DNA of 64,000 nt from Thermoleophilia bacterium. Lineage in GTDB: Bacteria > Actinomycetota > Thermoleophilia > Miltoncostaeales > Miltoncostaeaceae. The position numbers and the translations under genes are program-made. Shown here piece after piece: positions 47,046 to 56,331 of the stretch (positions within the stretch are counted from its first letter, which is position 1; each line of letters begins with the position of its first letter). The stretch covers positions 1-64,000 of the forward strand of contig JADGPF010000078.1 in NCBI GenBank assembly GCA_017882585.1. The letters are read 5' to 3'. The notes beneath the pieces are model-generated. The model did no database searches. It worked only from the letters and a program-made list of their open reading frames with translations, and had not been told where the DNA came from.

Positions 47046-47732
47046 ATGAACCACGCGGCGCAACCGCTGCCTTCCCGAGACGACAGCCGCCCGGAATCCG
47101 GCGCGCGGCGGCGTATCAGCGTGCTGCTCGTTGACGACTACGCGGTCGTCCGCGAGGGGCTCCGTCGCATCCTGTCCCAGCGCCGCGACATGGTCATCGT
47201 CGGCGAGGCGGCCGACGGCGACGAGGCGCTCGCATTGGTGAGCCGTCGACGACCCGACGTGGTCGTCATGGATGCCGGCCTGCCGGGCGTTGACGGATTC
47301 GAGGCGACCCGACGGATTTGTTCCGCCCATCCGGGGGTGCGGGTCGTAATGTTCGTCGACGGGATCGACGAAGAGACCGATCGGACGGCGCGGGCCAACG
47401 GAGCGACGGGAGTGCTGTGTAAAGACGCGGCGGCGGCGGCTGTCGCCACGGCGATCGCGCAGGTCGCCGCCGGTCGTCTGTATGCAGACCCCCGTGTCGA
47501 TCCCTCGGTTCTGGCCACCCGGGTTGCCCCGACACAACGCGTACTAAGCGGCCGTGAGCAGCAGATTCTTCAACTGCTGGCGGAAGGCTGCACGAACCGC
47601 GAAGTCGGCGAGCGGCTGGTACTCGGCAGCGAGACCGTCAAGACGCACGTCGCACACATCTTGACCAAACTCAAGGCCGGGCACCGCTCGCAGGCCGTGG
47701 CCATCGGCCTCCGCGACGGGCTGATCCGCTAA
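47046..47732 (+). CDS. LuxR/NarL-family response regulator
   Basis: ISVLLVDDYAVVREGLRRIL; VVVMDAGLPGVDGFEA; HTH LSGREQQILQLLAEGCTNREVGERLVLGSETVKTHVAHILTKL. Confidence 0.94.
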   Translation: MNHAAQPLPSRDDSRPESGARRRISVLLVDDYAVVREGLRRILSQRRDMVIVGEAADGDEALALVSRRRPDVVVMDAGLPGVDGFEATRRICSAHPGVRVVMFVDGIDEETDRTARANGATGVLCKDAAAAAVATAIAQVAAGRLYADPRVDPSVLATRVAPTQRVLSGREQQILQLLAEGCTNREVGERLVLGSETVKTHVAHILTKLKAGHRSQAVAIGLRDGLIR

Positions 47733-47756
47733 CGGACAGACGTACCGCGCGCACCA

Positions 47757-48656
47757 TTAGCGGGCCACCGCGCCCAGGCGCGCCAGCGCGGCCTGCAGGG
47801 CCTGCTCGCTGGCGAACCGTAACTCGACCACGACGTCGCCGCGGGCTGAGGCCCGTACACGTACCGGCGCGTCGAACGCTGCCGTGAAGGCGTCGATCGC
47901 CTCGTCGGCGACGGACAGGGGTTGCCTGGACGCCGCTGGCCGGGCCTGCTGCGCGGAGCGACGCGCCAACTGCTCGGTCTGCCGCACGGTCAGGCCATCG
48001 CGGCGGACGCGCTCGGCAAGTAGGCGCTGGGCGCGGGGGCCATCGGCCATCAGGATCGCGCGGCCATGCCCCTCCGACAGCTCGCCGCGATCGATCATGT
48101 CCTGAATTTCCTCGGGGAGCTCAAGCAGGCGGATCAGGTTTGACACCGCCGGTCGGGATCGGCCAAGGCGAGTGGCGACATCCTGGTGCGTTTGGCCGAA
48201 GTCCTCGATCAGCGTCGCGCAGGCCTGCGCGACTTCGATCGGCGAGAGGTCCTCGCGCAGCATGTTCTCGACAAGTGCCAGCTCAAGTCGGTCGCCGAGG
48301 TCGGCATCACGGACGATCGCCGGGATCTGACCCAGTCCCGCCCGGCCCGCCGCCCGCCAGCGACGCTCCCCGGCGATCAGCTCGTAGCCGCCCGCCTCGC
48401 GCGGACGCACAACGATCGGCTGGACCACGCCATGGCGCTGGATGGATGCAGCAAGGGCATTCAGGGCGTCGTCGTCGATCCGCTGCCGAGGCTGGTGCGG
48501 GTTCGGATGCACCTCGTCTGTCGCCAGCGAGCGCAACGTTTCGTCGGCGACGATGGCGGCCGCCTGATCGCCAAGCAGCGACGCCAGACCGCGACCCAGG
48601 CGGCGACGATCAGGGGAATCAGCCACGGGCAACAACCTCCTTCGCGACATCGACAT
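47757..48656 (-). CDS. parB: Chromosome partitioning protein ParB
   Basis: RRLGRGLASLLGD; HPNPHQPRQRIDDDAL; LIAGERRWRAAGRAGL; ALVENMLREDLSPIEVA. Confidence 0.96.
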   Translation of the reverse strand: MSMSRRRLLPVADSPDRRRLGRGLASLLGDQAAAIVADETLRSLATDEVHPNPHQPRQRIDDDALNALAASIQRHGVVQPIVVRPREAGGYELIAGERRWRAAGRAGLGQIPAIVRDADLGDRLELALVENMLREDLSPIEVAQACATLIEDFGQTHQDVATRLGRSRPAVSNLIRLLELPEEIQDMIDRGELSEGHGRAILMADGPRAQRLLAERVRRDGLTVRQTEQLARRSAQQARPAASRQPLSVADEAIDAFTAAFDAPVRVRASARGDVVVELRFASEQALQAALARLGAVAR

Positions 48657-49371
48657 ATGCCTGCGCACCGGCACAATTTGGGTCGTAGCGTGTGACGGGC
48701 TCGCCGTATGAGGGAGCCTCAGTGATGCGAACGTTGCGCGGCACCACGGTGGCAAATACCGCATCAGGGAAGTGGCGGCGCACTTCCGCAACAACGTCGC
48801 CGCTGACCCGAGTCCGGCTGTCGTGCATCGTCAGCAACAACCCTCCCAGCCCGAGCCGCGGGTTCAGGTGCGTTCGTACGCCGATGATCGTGTCCATCAG
48901 GCGCGACAGCCCCTCCAGCGCGTAGTACTCGCACTGGACGGGGATGATCAGGCGATCCGCCGCGGTCAGCGCATTGACCGCCAGGAGATCGAGCGATGGC
49001 GGACAGTCGATGACGATGTAGTCATACTCGTCACGAACCTCCGCCACGGCATGCTCGAGGATGCGCTCCCGCCCGTCGCGCCCCGGAAGCTCGACTGCGG
49101 CGCTCGAGAGGTCAGGATGCGACCGGACGATGTCGAGGTTCGCGACCTTGGTGGCCCGAATGGCAGCACGCAGGGGAGCCCCGTCGAGGATGACGTCGGC
49201 GATCGTCGGGCCGTCGTCGCCCCGAAACCCGAGCCCGCTCGACGCATTCGCCTGCGGATCGAGGTCGACGAGCAGTACGCGGAATCCCATGTCGGCAAGG
49301 CATGCGGCGACGTTGACGGTCGTTGTCGTCTTACCGACACCGCCCTTCTGGTTGGCCACGGCGTAAATCAC
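48619..49371 (-). CDS. parA: Chromosome partitioning ATPase ParA/Soj
   Basis: IYAVANQKGGVGKTTTTVNVAACLADMGFRVLLVDLDPQANASSGLG. Confidence 0.97.
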   Translation of the reverse strand: MIYAVANQKGGVGKTTTTVNVAACLADMGFRVLLVDLDPQANASSGLGFRGDDGPTIADVILDGAPLRAAIRATKVANLDIVRSHPDLSSAAVELPGRDGRERILEHAVAEVRDEYDYIVIDCPPSLDLLAVNALTAADRLIIPVQCEYYALEGLSRLMDTIIGVRTHLNPRLGLGGLLLTMHDSRTRVSGDVVAEVRRHFPDAVFATVVPRNVRITEAPSYGEPVTRYDPNCAGAQAYVDVAKEVVARG

Positions 49372-50093
49372 CGCTCACCCTTCGGGCCAACCGGCGCGAT
49401 CAGCGGGCGCGACGTCGCACGCCCGGGCCGTCGCGGAAACCGATGGGGAGTCGGGTCGACCTTGCGGAACGTCAGAATGCGGCGCCGTGCACCGGGAAAG
49501 GGGTCTACCCGGTGCGCAACCGGGGCGGCGAGGCCCACGAGCTCGGCGGCGGCGCTCGCCGACGCGTCGTCGGCCTGGGCCTCGGAGGTCCACAGCACGA
49601 GATGGCCGCCCAATGCCACGAGGGGCGCGGCCAATTCGATCGTCGGAACGACGGGCGCGACCGCTCGCGCGGTGACCGTGGTGTGCGTCTCGCGCTCGCG
49701 CACCGCGAACGACTCGGATCGATCAGCCACGACCCGAACGTTACGCAGATCAACGGACGCCCTGGTGAGCCATTCCGCCTTGCGGCGCTCGCTTTCCAGC
49801 AAGGTCACGGCGATGTCGGGACGCACCATTGCGATCACCAATCCCGGGAACCCCCCGCCACTACCGAGGTCCACCAGCGTCGGCCCGGCGAGCTCGGGGA
49901 CCGTCAGTCCGGCAAGCGAATCGGCAAGGTGCCGCTCGACGGCTTCGGCGACATCCTCGATCGCGGTCAGGTTCTGCGGCTCGTGCAAGACGCGGTCGAT
50001 CAGCGCGACCAGGTGGCCCGCCTGGTCGAGCGACACCTCCAGCCCCATCGACGATGCCAGGTCTGCGACCTGGCGCGCCGGCCCATGTTTCAC
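49368..50093 (-). CDS. rsmG: 16S rRNA (guanine(527)-N(7))-methyltransferase
   Basis: RVLHEPQNLTAIEDVAEAVERHLADSL; LVDLGSGGGFPGLVIAMVRPDIAVTLLESERRKAEWL. Confidence 0.96.
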   Translation of the reverse strand: MKHGPARQVADLASSMGLEVSLDQAGHLVALIDRVLHEPQNLTAIEDVAEAVERHLADSLAGLTVPELAGPTLVDLGSGGGFPGLVIAMVRPDIAVTLLESERRKAEWLTRASVDLRNVRVVADRSESFAVRERETHTTVTARAVAPVVPTIELAAPLVALGGHLVLWTSEAQADDASASAAAELVGLAAPVAHRVDPFPGARRRILTFRKVDPTPHRFPRRPGRATSRPLIAPVGPKGER

Positions 50094-50101
50094 GTGAAAC
50101 G
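50086..50101. promoter_or_regulatory. parS site TGTTTCACGTGAAACG
   Basis: 15/16 match to consensus TGTTTCACGTGAAACA; contains the rsmG GTG start. Confidence 0.95.
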
Positions 50102-50106
50102 TCCGG

Positions 50107-50583
50107 CTAGTCGGCGGGCTCGACGACGATGCGCCGGCGCGGTTCGTCGCCTTCGCTCCTCGTCACGACGTCGGTGCGATCCTTGAGGGCCATGTGCACG
50201 ATGCGCCGGTCGTGGGGCGTCATGGCGTCAAGCTCGATCTCTTCGCCGAATTCGACGGCCTCGGCGGCGGCCCGATCCGCCAATGCGATGAGGGCGGCCT
50301 CGCGACGGGCACGGTATCCGCCGGCGTCCAGGAAGACGCGGTATCGGCCCCCACCTTCGGCGCGGCTCACAATCTGGGACGCGAGGTACTGGAGCGCATC
50401 GATGACGGCCCCGCCACGCCCGACGAGCGCGTCGGCGCCGTCGCCGTCCATCGTGGCCGCAATCTCGCCATCATCGCCGCTGGCCACGTGCACCCCGCAC
50501 GCCACGCCGAACCCCGTCGCAACCTTCTCGAGAACCTCTACGAGGGCCTTGCCGCCGGGAGTCAGCTCCTGATCGGTACCCAT
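50107..50583 (-). CDS. jag: Jag/KhpB RNA-binding protein (KH plus R3H)
   Basis: ALVGRGGAVIDALQYLASQIV; LDAGGYRARREAALIALADRAA; MTPHDRRIVHMAL. Confidence 0.93.
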   Translation of the reverse strand: MGTDQELTPGGKALVEVLEKVATGFGVACGVHVASGDDGEIAATMDGDGADALVGRGGAVIDALQYLASQIVSRAEGGGRYRVFLDAGGYRARREAALIALADRAAAEAVEFGEEIELDAMTPHDRRIVHMALKDRTDVVTRSEGDEPRRRIVVEPAD

Positions 50584-50589
50584 GTCCGC

Positions 50590-51576
50590 TTACCTGCGCT
50601 TCTTCGGCTGTCGACGTTGCTTGTTCTGCCCGCTCGGGCCCCCGCGCTGACGTGGTTTGCGCCGCGGTTGGCTGCCCTGAGATCGGGGGGCCGAGGCGGC
50701 TGGAGCCGGGGCTTCCTCGACGGTGTCGTCCTCCACGTCAGCGATCGCGGTAACGTCTTCGGCGTCCGGGACCGCGGTGTCCGTGGTCTCGGACGCAAGC
50801 TCCAGCGGCGATGCGTCGTCGTCGACCGGGCCCTCCAGCACCACCTGCTCGGCCTTTGGCGCGGTCCGGGACGATCGCGAGGTCGACGGCCGGTCCTCCT
50901 CCTTCAGATGCAAGCCGATGCGGTGCTTGATGATCAACATCTGGCCGGCGGTCCACATGTTGGTAGTGACCCAGTAGATCGCCAAGCCTGCGGGAAACGG
51001 AAACTGGAACGCAAATAACACGATCGGGATCGGGATCAGCCGCATGATCCGGCGCTGGAGATCGGGGGTCTGCGGCTCGAACGAGAGCTCGGTTGACAGC
51101 AACTGTGAACCGCCGTAGACGATCGCCAGGATGATGGCCGATGACGTCGGCAGGCTGCTGACGTGGTGGGTGATGTTCGGAATGATGTGCATGAACGACA
51201 AATCCGAGTTCGTTCCCGCGGAATTCGAGAACCGCTTCAGGCCGTAGTAGAGGCCAAGGAACACCGGGATCTGTGCGACCAGGGGAAGGCATGACGCGAA
51301 CGGGTTGGCGTTGTTCTCCTGGTAGAGCCGCATCAGCTCTTCCTGCTGCTTCTTCTTGTCACCCTTGTACTTGCGCTGCATCTCCTTGATCTGTGGCGCA
51401 AGCACCTGCATCTGGCGCATCGAGCGGTACTGCTTGATGACCAGCGGGAGCAGCGCGGCGCGGATCAACAGCGTGAGCACCACGATCGACCACCCATAGC
51501 TCAGGTAGAGGTCGTTGTGCAGGTGGTTGAGGATCCACAGGACTGCGGTTTCGAGCGGATTGAGCGGATTGATCAC
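50590..51576 (-). CDS. yidC: Membrane protein insertase YidC
   Basis: YGWSIVVLTLLIRAALLPLVIKQYRSMRQMQVLAPQIKEMQRKYKGDKKKQQEELMRLY. Confidence 0.97.
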   Translation of the reverse strand: MINPLNPLETAVLWILNHLHNDLYLSYGWSIVVLTLLIRAALLPLVIKQYRSMRQMQVLAPQIKEMQRKYKGDKKKQQEELMRLYQENNANPFASCLPLVAQIPVFLGLYYGLKRFSNSAGTNSDLSFMHIIPNITHHVSSLPTSSAIILAIVYGGSQLLSTELSFEPQTPDLQRRIMRLIPIPIVLFAFQFPFPAGLAIYWVTTNMWTAGQMLIIKHRIGLHLKEEDRPSTSRSSRTAPKAEQVVLEGPVDDDASPLELASETTDTAVPDAEDVTAIADVEDDTVEEAPAPAASAPRSQGSQPRRKPRQRGGPSGQNKQRRQPKKRR

Positions 51577-51830
51577 GAGCGACTCCGGAACACCCGCTGC
51601 TCAGCTGGGTAGTCAACCCCGCCGGCGCTCCAGGGATTACAGCGCAGCAGCCGCCACGCGGCCAACACAACGCCCCGCGTCACTCCGTACTGGCGGACCG
51701 CGCCAACCGCGTACTCGGAACAGGTTGGGTGGTACTTGCAGCGACGGCCGAACATCGGCGAGATCACCCGCTGGTAGGCCCGAATCGGTGCAATCGCGAT
51801 TCGTTGGGCTGGAACGTCGGTCGCCTTCAT
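51573..51830 (-). CDS. yidD: Membrane protein insertion efficiency factor YidD
   Basis: AYQRVISPMFGRRCKYHPTCSEYAVGAVRQYG...CNPWSAGGVDYP. Confidence 0.97.
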   Translation of the reverse strand: MKATDVPAQRIAIAPIRAYQRVISPMFGRRCKYHPTCSEYAVGAVRQYGVTRGVVLAAWRLLRCNPWSAGGVDYPAEQRVFRSRS

Positions 51831-52240
51831 GCGACGTCGGGCTGACGCGGTTCCGGCGCCGTCGCGCTGATCGCTCGTGCCAGCAGTTCGCCGAGACGGG
51901 CCCCGAGTGCGGCCGACCCGTGCTCATCCACATACGCCGCGCATCCGGCCCGGGCGATCACGACCACGTCGAGCCGCGCGGGAACCGTCGCGGCGACCCT
52001 CGCGAACTCCTCGCGCAATACACGCTTGACACGATTGCGCGTCACGGCATCTCCGACCTTGCGCGACACAGACAGGCCCAGGCGGGCCGGCGCTTCGTCG
52101 TCGGCATCTTCACGTGGAAAGGCATACACCACAAGATGACGTCCGGCCGCGGACCGACCGCTCCGATACACGGCGTCGAAATCACGCGAACGGCTGATGC
52201 GTCCTCGACGACCTCGCGCCGGTCGCTCGGCTGACGACAT
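51827..52240 (-). CDS. rnpA: Ribonuclease P protein component
   Basis: RISRSRDFDAVYRSGRSAAGRHLVVYAF; LGLSVSRKVGDAVTRNRVKRVLREEF. Confidence 0.95.
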   Translation of the reverse strand: MSSAERPARGRRGRISRSRDFDAVYRSGRSAAGRHLVVYAFPREDADDEAPARLGLSVSRKVGDAVTRNRVKRVLREEFARVAATVPARLDVVVIARAGCAAYVDEHGSAALGARLGELLARAISATAPEPRQPDVA

Positions 52241-52250
52241 CGCGGGTACG

Positions 52251-52385
52251 TCAGGCCGAGATCCGCGCGCGGCCCTTTGCACGGCGGCGCTTCAGGATTG
52301 CCCGACCGGCACGAGTGCTCATGCGCTTACGAAAACCGTGGGTCTTCTTGCGCTTACGCTTGTTTGGCTGGTATGTGCGCTTCAC
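52251..52385 (-). CDS. rpmH: 50S ribosomal protein L34 (too short for the supplied ORF track)
   Basis: GTG start; [44 protein letters not shown]. Confidence 0.97.
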   Translation of the reverse strand: MKRTYQPNKRKRKKTHGFRKRMSTRAGRAILKRRRAKGRARISA

Positions 52386-52499
52386 GGGCCGTTCTGCTCC
52401 TTGGCCTCAGCCGCGGCGGTCTGAGGGCGGACCACAGCGCGCCCCGGTTTCTCGGGTCAGGAATGATACCAGGAGGCGCCGTGTCGGGGGCTCGTGACG

Positions 52500-52636
52500 T
52501 TTTCCCCATGTGTGGAAAGGTCTGTGGAAAACCCCGAGAGTCCGGCCGCGAGACGGGATCGCGGATGGAACGATCGTTGTCGATGTGACATCCCGTAACG
52601 GTTTTTGCCGCTTGCACCCGTCGAACGTTTTCCACA
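52500..52636. promoter_or_regulatory. DnaA-box cluster, rpmH side
   Basis: TTTTCCCCA 52500-52508; TGTGGAAAG 52511-52519; TGTGGAAAA 52523-52531; TTTTCCACA 52628-52636. Confidence 0.75.
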
Positions 52637-52718
52637 GGGGATCCCAGGGGGTCCTATCGCGACCTGGCCCCGATTAGAGTTGCCGCGGTGGCCAGTGCCG
52701 CTGCTGTACCCGTCCAAT

Positions 52719-53441
52719 ATGAGCACACTCGCCTACTCACATCCCAGCCCCGCGATGTCATCTACGCGATGTGCGCGCCTCGCCGTCTACCACGAGCCGA
52801 CCGAGCCTCCGACGGTGGCGGAAATCGCCGGCGATGACCCGGGAACCCTGATCGAACGGCTGTTTGAGGCGGTTGCTCGCTGGGCTCGCCTGCCCATCGT
52901 GGCCATACGCGAGATCATCGAGAACCTCGTCCACGCGGACTTCCGGGATGCCCTGGTAAGCGTCCTGGCCAATGGGCACGTCGTACGCGTGTCCGACTCC
53001 GGCCCGGGGATCGACGACCCAGGCCAAGCGATGCAGCCCGGCTTCACGACCGCCGGCGCTGACGAGCGCTCGATCATCCGCGGGGTTGGCTGCGGCCTGC
53101 CCCTGGCGGCCAGCGTCATGGATGCCGAGGGCGGAACGATCGAGTTCGCGCGAAATCTCGCGGGCGGGACGGTCGTGACGCTGACGACCCCGAACCAGAC
53201 CATCGAGGATGACTCCGAGAACGCCGCGATGCCCGCCGAGGACGACCGACTCGTGATGGCGCTCTTATTGGAGATGGGGCCGTCGCTGCCCGAACATGTG
53301 GCGGCAGAACTTTCCTGGACCGTCGGACGCTGCGGACGCGAGTTGGTCGTCCTCGAGAGCCGCGGGCTCGTCTCGCGGGACAGCGACGGTCGTCGCTCCC
53401 TGACCCCGAACGGGTCGCGCTTGTTGTCAACGTTGTTCTAG
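52719..53441 (+). CDS. GHKL/HATPase_c ATP-binding protein with C-terminal winged-helix-like domain
   Basis: N box AIREIIENLVHADF; VRVSDSGPGIDD; GVGCGLPLAASVMDAEGG; C-terminal DRLVMALLLEMGPSLPEHVAAELSWTVGRCGRELVVLESRGLVSRDSDGRRSLTPNG; start uncertain (52695/52719/52755). Confidence 0.8.
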   Translation: MSTLAYSHPSPAMSSTRCARLAVYHEPTEPPTVAEIAGDDPGTLIERLFEAVARWARLPIVAIREIIENLVHADFRDALVSVLANGHVVRVSDSGPGIDDPGQAMQPGFTTAGADERSIIRGVGCGLPLAASVMDAEGGTIEFARNLAGGTVVTLTTPNQTIEDDSENAAMPAEDDRLVMALLLEMGPSLPEHVAAELSWTVGRCGRELVVLESRGLVSRDSDGRRSLTPNGSRLLSTLF

Positions 53442-53450
53442 GGTCGTCGC

Positions 53451-54833
53451 GTGAACGAAACGTCAATTACCCCACCCCCCGGCATCGATGTCGCGTCGGT
53501 GTGGACCGAAGTCTGTGACCGGCTCCAATCGACACTCAACCCGTCGACGTTCACGTTCGCATTCGGCCACGCCCAAGCGCTGGCGCTGAAGTCGGACGTA
53601 TTGACGATTGGCGTTGACACCGAATTCGCACGCAATTGGGTCCAGCAGCGATACATGACCCTGCTCAAAGACGCACTGTTCGAGGTGACTGGGTCGGATC
53701 TCGAAGTCGAGGTCATCATCGCTCCCTCGGACGACCAGCCCGCCCTGGAATCGCACACGGACGAGGCGACGGCGCGCGTTGAGATTCCTCGGCGTCATCA
53801 AGGACGGCTTCAGCCGCGCTTCACCTTCGACGCGTTCGTAACCGGACCGTCGAATCGCTTCGCCCATGCCGCGGCGCTCGCGGTGGCGGAGGCTCCGGCG
53901 CGCGCGTACAACCCGTTTTTCATCTATGGCGGTGTCGGCCTTGGCAAGACCCACCTCCTCCATGCGATCGGGCATTTCGTCGACAGCAACTACCCCGAGT
54001 TGGCGTACCTGTATGTCTCGGTTGAGACGTTCACCAATGAATTCATTAACGCCCTGCGTGACGGCAACATCCGCACGTTCAAGGACCGCTACCGCAGCGT
54101 CGACGTGCTGCTGATCGACGACATCCAGTCGCTGCAAGGGCGCGAGCAGACCCAGGAAGAGTTCTTCCACACCTTCAATGCGCTCCACGACAGCGGCAAA
54201 CAGATCGTGATCTGTTCCGATCGTCCCCCGAAAGCGATCGCAACACTCGAAGACCGCCTGCGCTCACGATTCGAGATGGGACTGATTACCGACATCCAGC
54301 CGCCCGACCTTGAGACCCGCATCGCCATCCTCCGCAAGCGCGTCCAGTACGACGCGTATCAAGTGCGCGACACCGAAGTGCTCTCGTTCATCGCATCCCG
54401 CGTGTCGACAAACGTGCGTGCGCTCGAAGGTGCGCTGACCCGCGTCATGGCGCATGCGTCGATTTCCGGGCGCCCGGTCAGCGTCGAGCTCGCTCAGGAG
54501 GTCCTCCAGGACCTTTATCCCCCCGACGACGGCATCGTCACGATCGAGAATATCCAGCGTGAGACCTGCCGCTACTTCGATATCGGGTTTGATGAGTTGA
54601 TCGGACACAAGCGGACCCGCCGCCTGGTCACCCCCCGTCAGGTTGCGATGTACCTCAGCCGCGAACTCACCGATGGGTCGCTCCCGAATATCGGCAAGGC
54701 GTTTGGGAACCGCGACCACACGACGGTGATGTACGCCGTCCAGAAGGTCGCCCAGCAGATGAGCGACGAGGGTGAGGTCTACTCGGCCGTGCACACCCTC
54801 ACCACCCGCCTCACCGGCACGCCGCGCCGCTGA
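53451..54833 (+). CDS. dnaA: Chromosomal replication initiator DnaA
   Basis: [45 protein letters not shown]; domain [43 protein letters not shown]. Confidence 0.99.
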   Translation: MNETSITPPPGIDVASVWTEVCDRLQSTLNPSTFTFAFGHAQALALKSDVLTIGVDTEFARNWVQQRYMTLLKDALFEVTGSDLEVEVIIAPSDDQPALESHTDEATARVEIPRRHQGRLQPRFTFDAFVTGPSNRFAHAAALAVAEAPARAYNPFFIYGGVGLGKTHLLHAIGHFVDSNYPELAYLYVSVETFTNEFINALRDGNIRTFKDRYRSVDVLLIDDIQSLQGREQTQEEFFHTFNALHDSGKQIVICSDRPPKAIATLEDRLRSRFEMGLITDIQPPDLETRIAILRKRVQYDAYQVRDTEVLSFIASRVSTNVRALEGALTRVMAHASISGRPVSVELAQEVLQDLYPPDDGIVTIENIQRETCRYFDIGFDELIGHKRTRRLVTPRQVAMYLSRELTDGSLPNIGKAFGNRDHTTVMYAVQKVAQQMSDEGEVYSAVHTLTTRLTGTPRR

Positions 54834-55215
54834 CGCGCACAACGGGCTCCCACCCATCGGCGTGTGCTGCGCCGCTTCTCTGGCGAAGCGGATCTCGCCG
54901 CCCAACGACGACCTCGCACTGCTGCGCCCGTTGCCCTCTGGGGATGACTCGCCGACAACCTCTCAACGGGCTGCGCCCGCGTCCACAGAGTGCGCCGGCG
55001 CCGCGTCCCCTGCTGCCACACCGTGGAACCTGGGGAGCGCCCGACACCGTCCTGCACATCCCGCGCCGCCACCAAAACCCTCATGGTTATGGGCATTACG
55101 GACAGCCGTCCACATATCCACAGCGCCTATGGTTACTACGAGAATTCTTTCTTAGGTCTTCTTACTTCAACATCGTGGGCGACATATCTGGCCGCTGCCC
55201 GGTAGGGTCGTCGTC
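54834..55215. other. Putative oriC core between dnaA and dnaN, with AT-rich DUE candidate
   Basis: CCGTCCACA 55106-55114 and ATATCCACA 55114-55122 next to AT-rich GGTTACTACGAGAATTCTTTCTTAGGTCTTCTTACTTCAACATC. Confidence 0.7.
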
Positions 55216-56316
55216 ATGCGATTGACGTGTGCGAAGGAAGATCTCGCCGCCGTGCTCTCGGTGGTTGGACGGGCAACCTCCACCAAGAGCACGGTGCCTG
55301 TTTTGGGCAACGTGCTCATCGAAGCGAAGGACGGCAGCGTCATCGTCGCGGCGACCGATATGGAGCTGTCGCTACGTGCTCCGCTGATCGCCACCATCGA
55401 GGAATCCGGCAGCGTCGTGCTGCCTCGCCTGGCGACCGACATCGTCCGCTCGATGTCGGTCGGCCCTGTGGTCATCGAGCACCGGCCCGGAGAGGGCGTT
55501 GTGTCGCTCTCGAGCGGAGCATCCGCGTTCACGCTCAACTGCCATCAGGCGTCGGAGTTTCCGGAGCTGCCGTCCGACGTCGGCGAGGGGATCAGGTTGC
55601 CGGCCGCCACGATTCTCGCCGCGACCGAGCGTGTGACCAAGGCCGCATCCCGGGACGACACCCGTCCGGTGTTGACCGGCGTCCTGGTGCGTCTCGAAAC
55701 CGATTCGCTGACCATGGCTGCAACCGACTCGTATCGGCTCGCGGTCCGGCGAGGTGCGATCACCGGTGGACCGTCGGAGCCCGTCGAAGCACTGATCCCC
55801 GCACGTGCGCTCGCCGAAGCGCAGCGGGTACTGGCGTTGGCGGGTGCCGATGAGGCCGAACTCGTGTTGACCGAGACGCAATGCACGCTACGCGCGGGCG
55901 ACGTGCGACTAACCACGCGCCTTATCGATGGCCAGTTTCCCGACTACCGACAACTCATCCCGGAGCGGTTCGAACACGAGTTGCAGTTCAACCGCGTCGA
56001 GTTACTTGGCGTCTTGACGCGGATTGGTGTGCTGGCGCAGCGCAACACCCCGGTGCGGATGTCGTTTAGTGACGGCCAACTCACAGTGTCGGCGGTCAGT
56101 GACCAACTCGGCGAAGGTCGGGAATCGTTGCCCGTCGCATTTTCGGGTGACCCGCTGGAGATCGGGTTTAACGTCGAGTTCCTGCGGGCCGGCGTGGACA
56201 GTATTGAGGGCGACACTGTGCGGCTGGGCATCATTAGCCCGCTGCGCCCGGGGCTATTGAGAGGCGAAAGCGACGATTTTCGCTATCTCCTGATGCCCAT
56301 ACGTCTTAGCGGCTGA
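55216..56316 (+). CDS. dnaN: DNA polymerase III beta sliding clamp
   Basis: MRLTCAKEDLAAVLSVVGRATSTKSTVPVLGNVLIEA; C-terminal YLLMPIRLSG. Confidence 0.98.
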   Translation: MRLTCAKEDLAAVLSVVGRATSTKSTVPVLGNVLIEAKDGSVIVAATDMELSLRAPLIATIEESGSVVLPRLATDIVRSMSVGPVVIEHRPGEGVVSLSSGASAFTLNCHQASEFPELPSDVGEGIRLPAATILAATERVTKAASRDDTRPVLTGVLVRLETDSLTMAATDSYRLAVRRGAITGGPSEPVEALIPARALAEAQRVLALAGADEAELVLTETQCTLRAGDVRLTTRLIDGQFPDYRQLIPERFEHELQFNRVELLGVLTRIGVLAQRNTPVRMSFSDGQLTVSAVSDQLGEGRESLPVAFSGDPLEIGFNVEFLRAGVDSIEGDTVRLGIISPLRPGLLRGESDDFRYLLMPIRLSG

Positions 56317-56331
56317 GTCAGGGCGACGCGC

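Noticed and set aside
52106-52121. Second parS-like sequence ATCTTCACGTGGAAAG in rnpA
   Set aside because: Only about 10/16 matches to consensus around CACGTG; probably chance within coding sequence.
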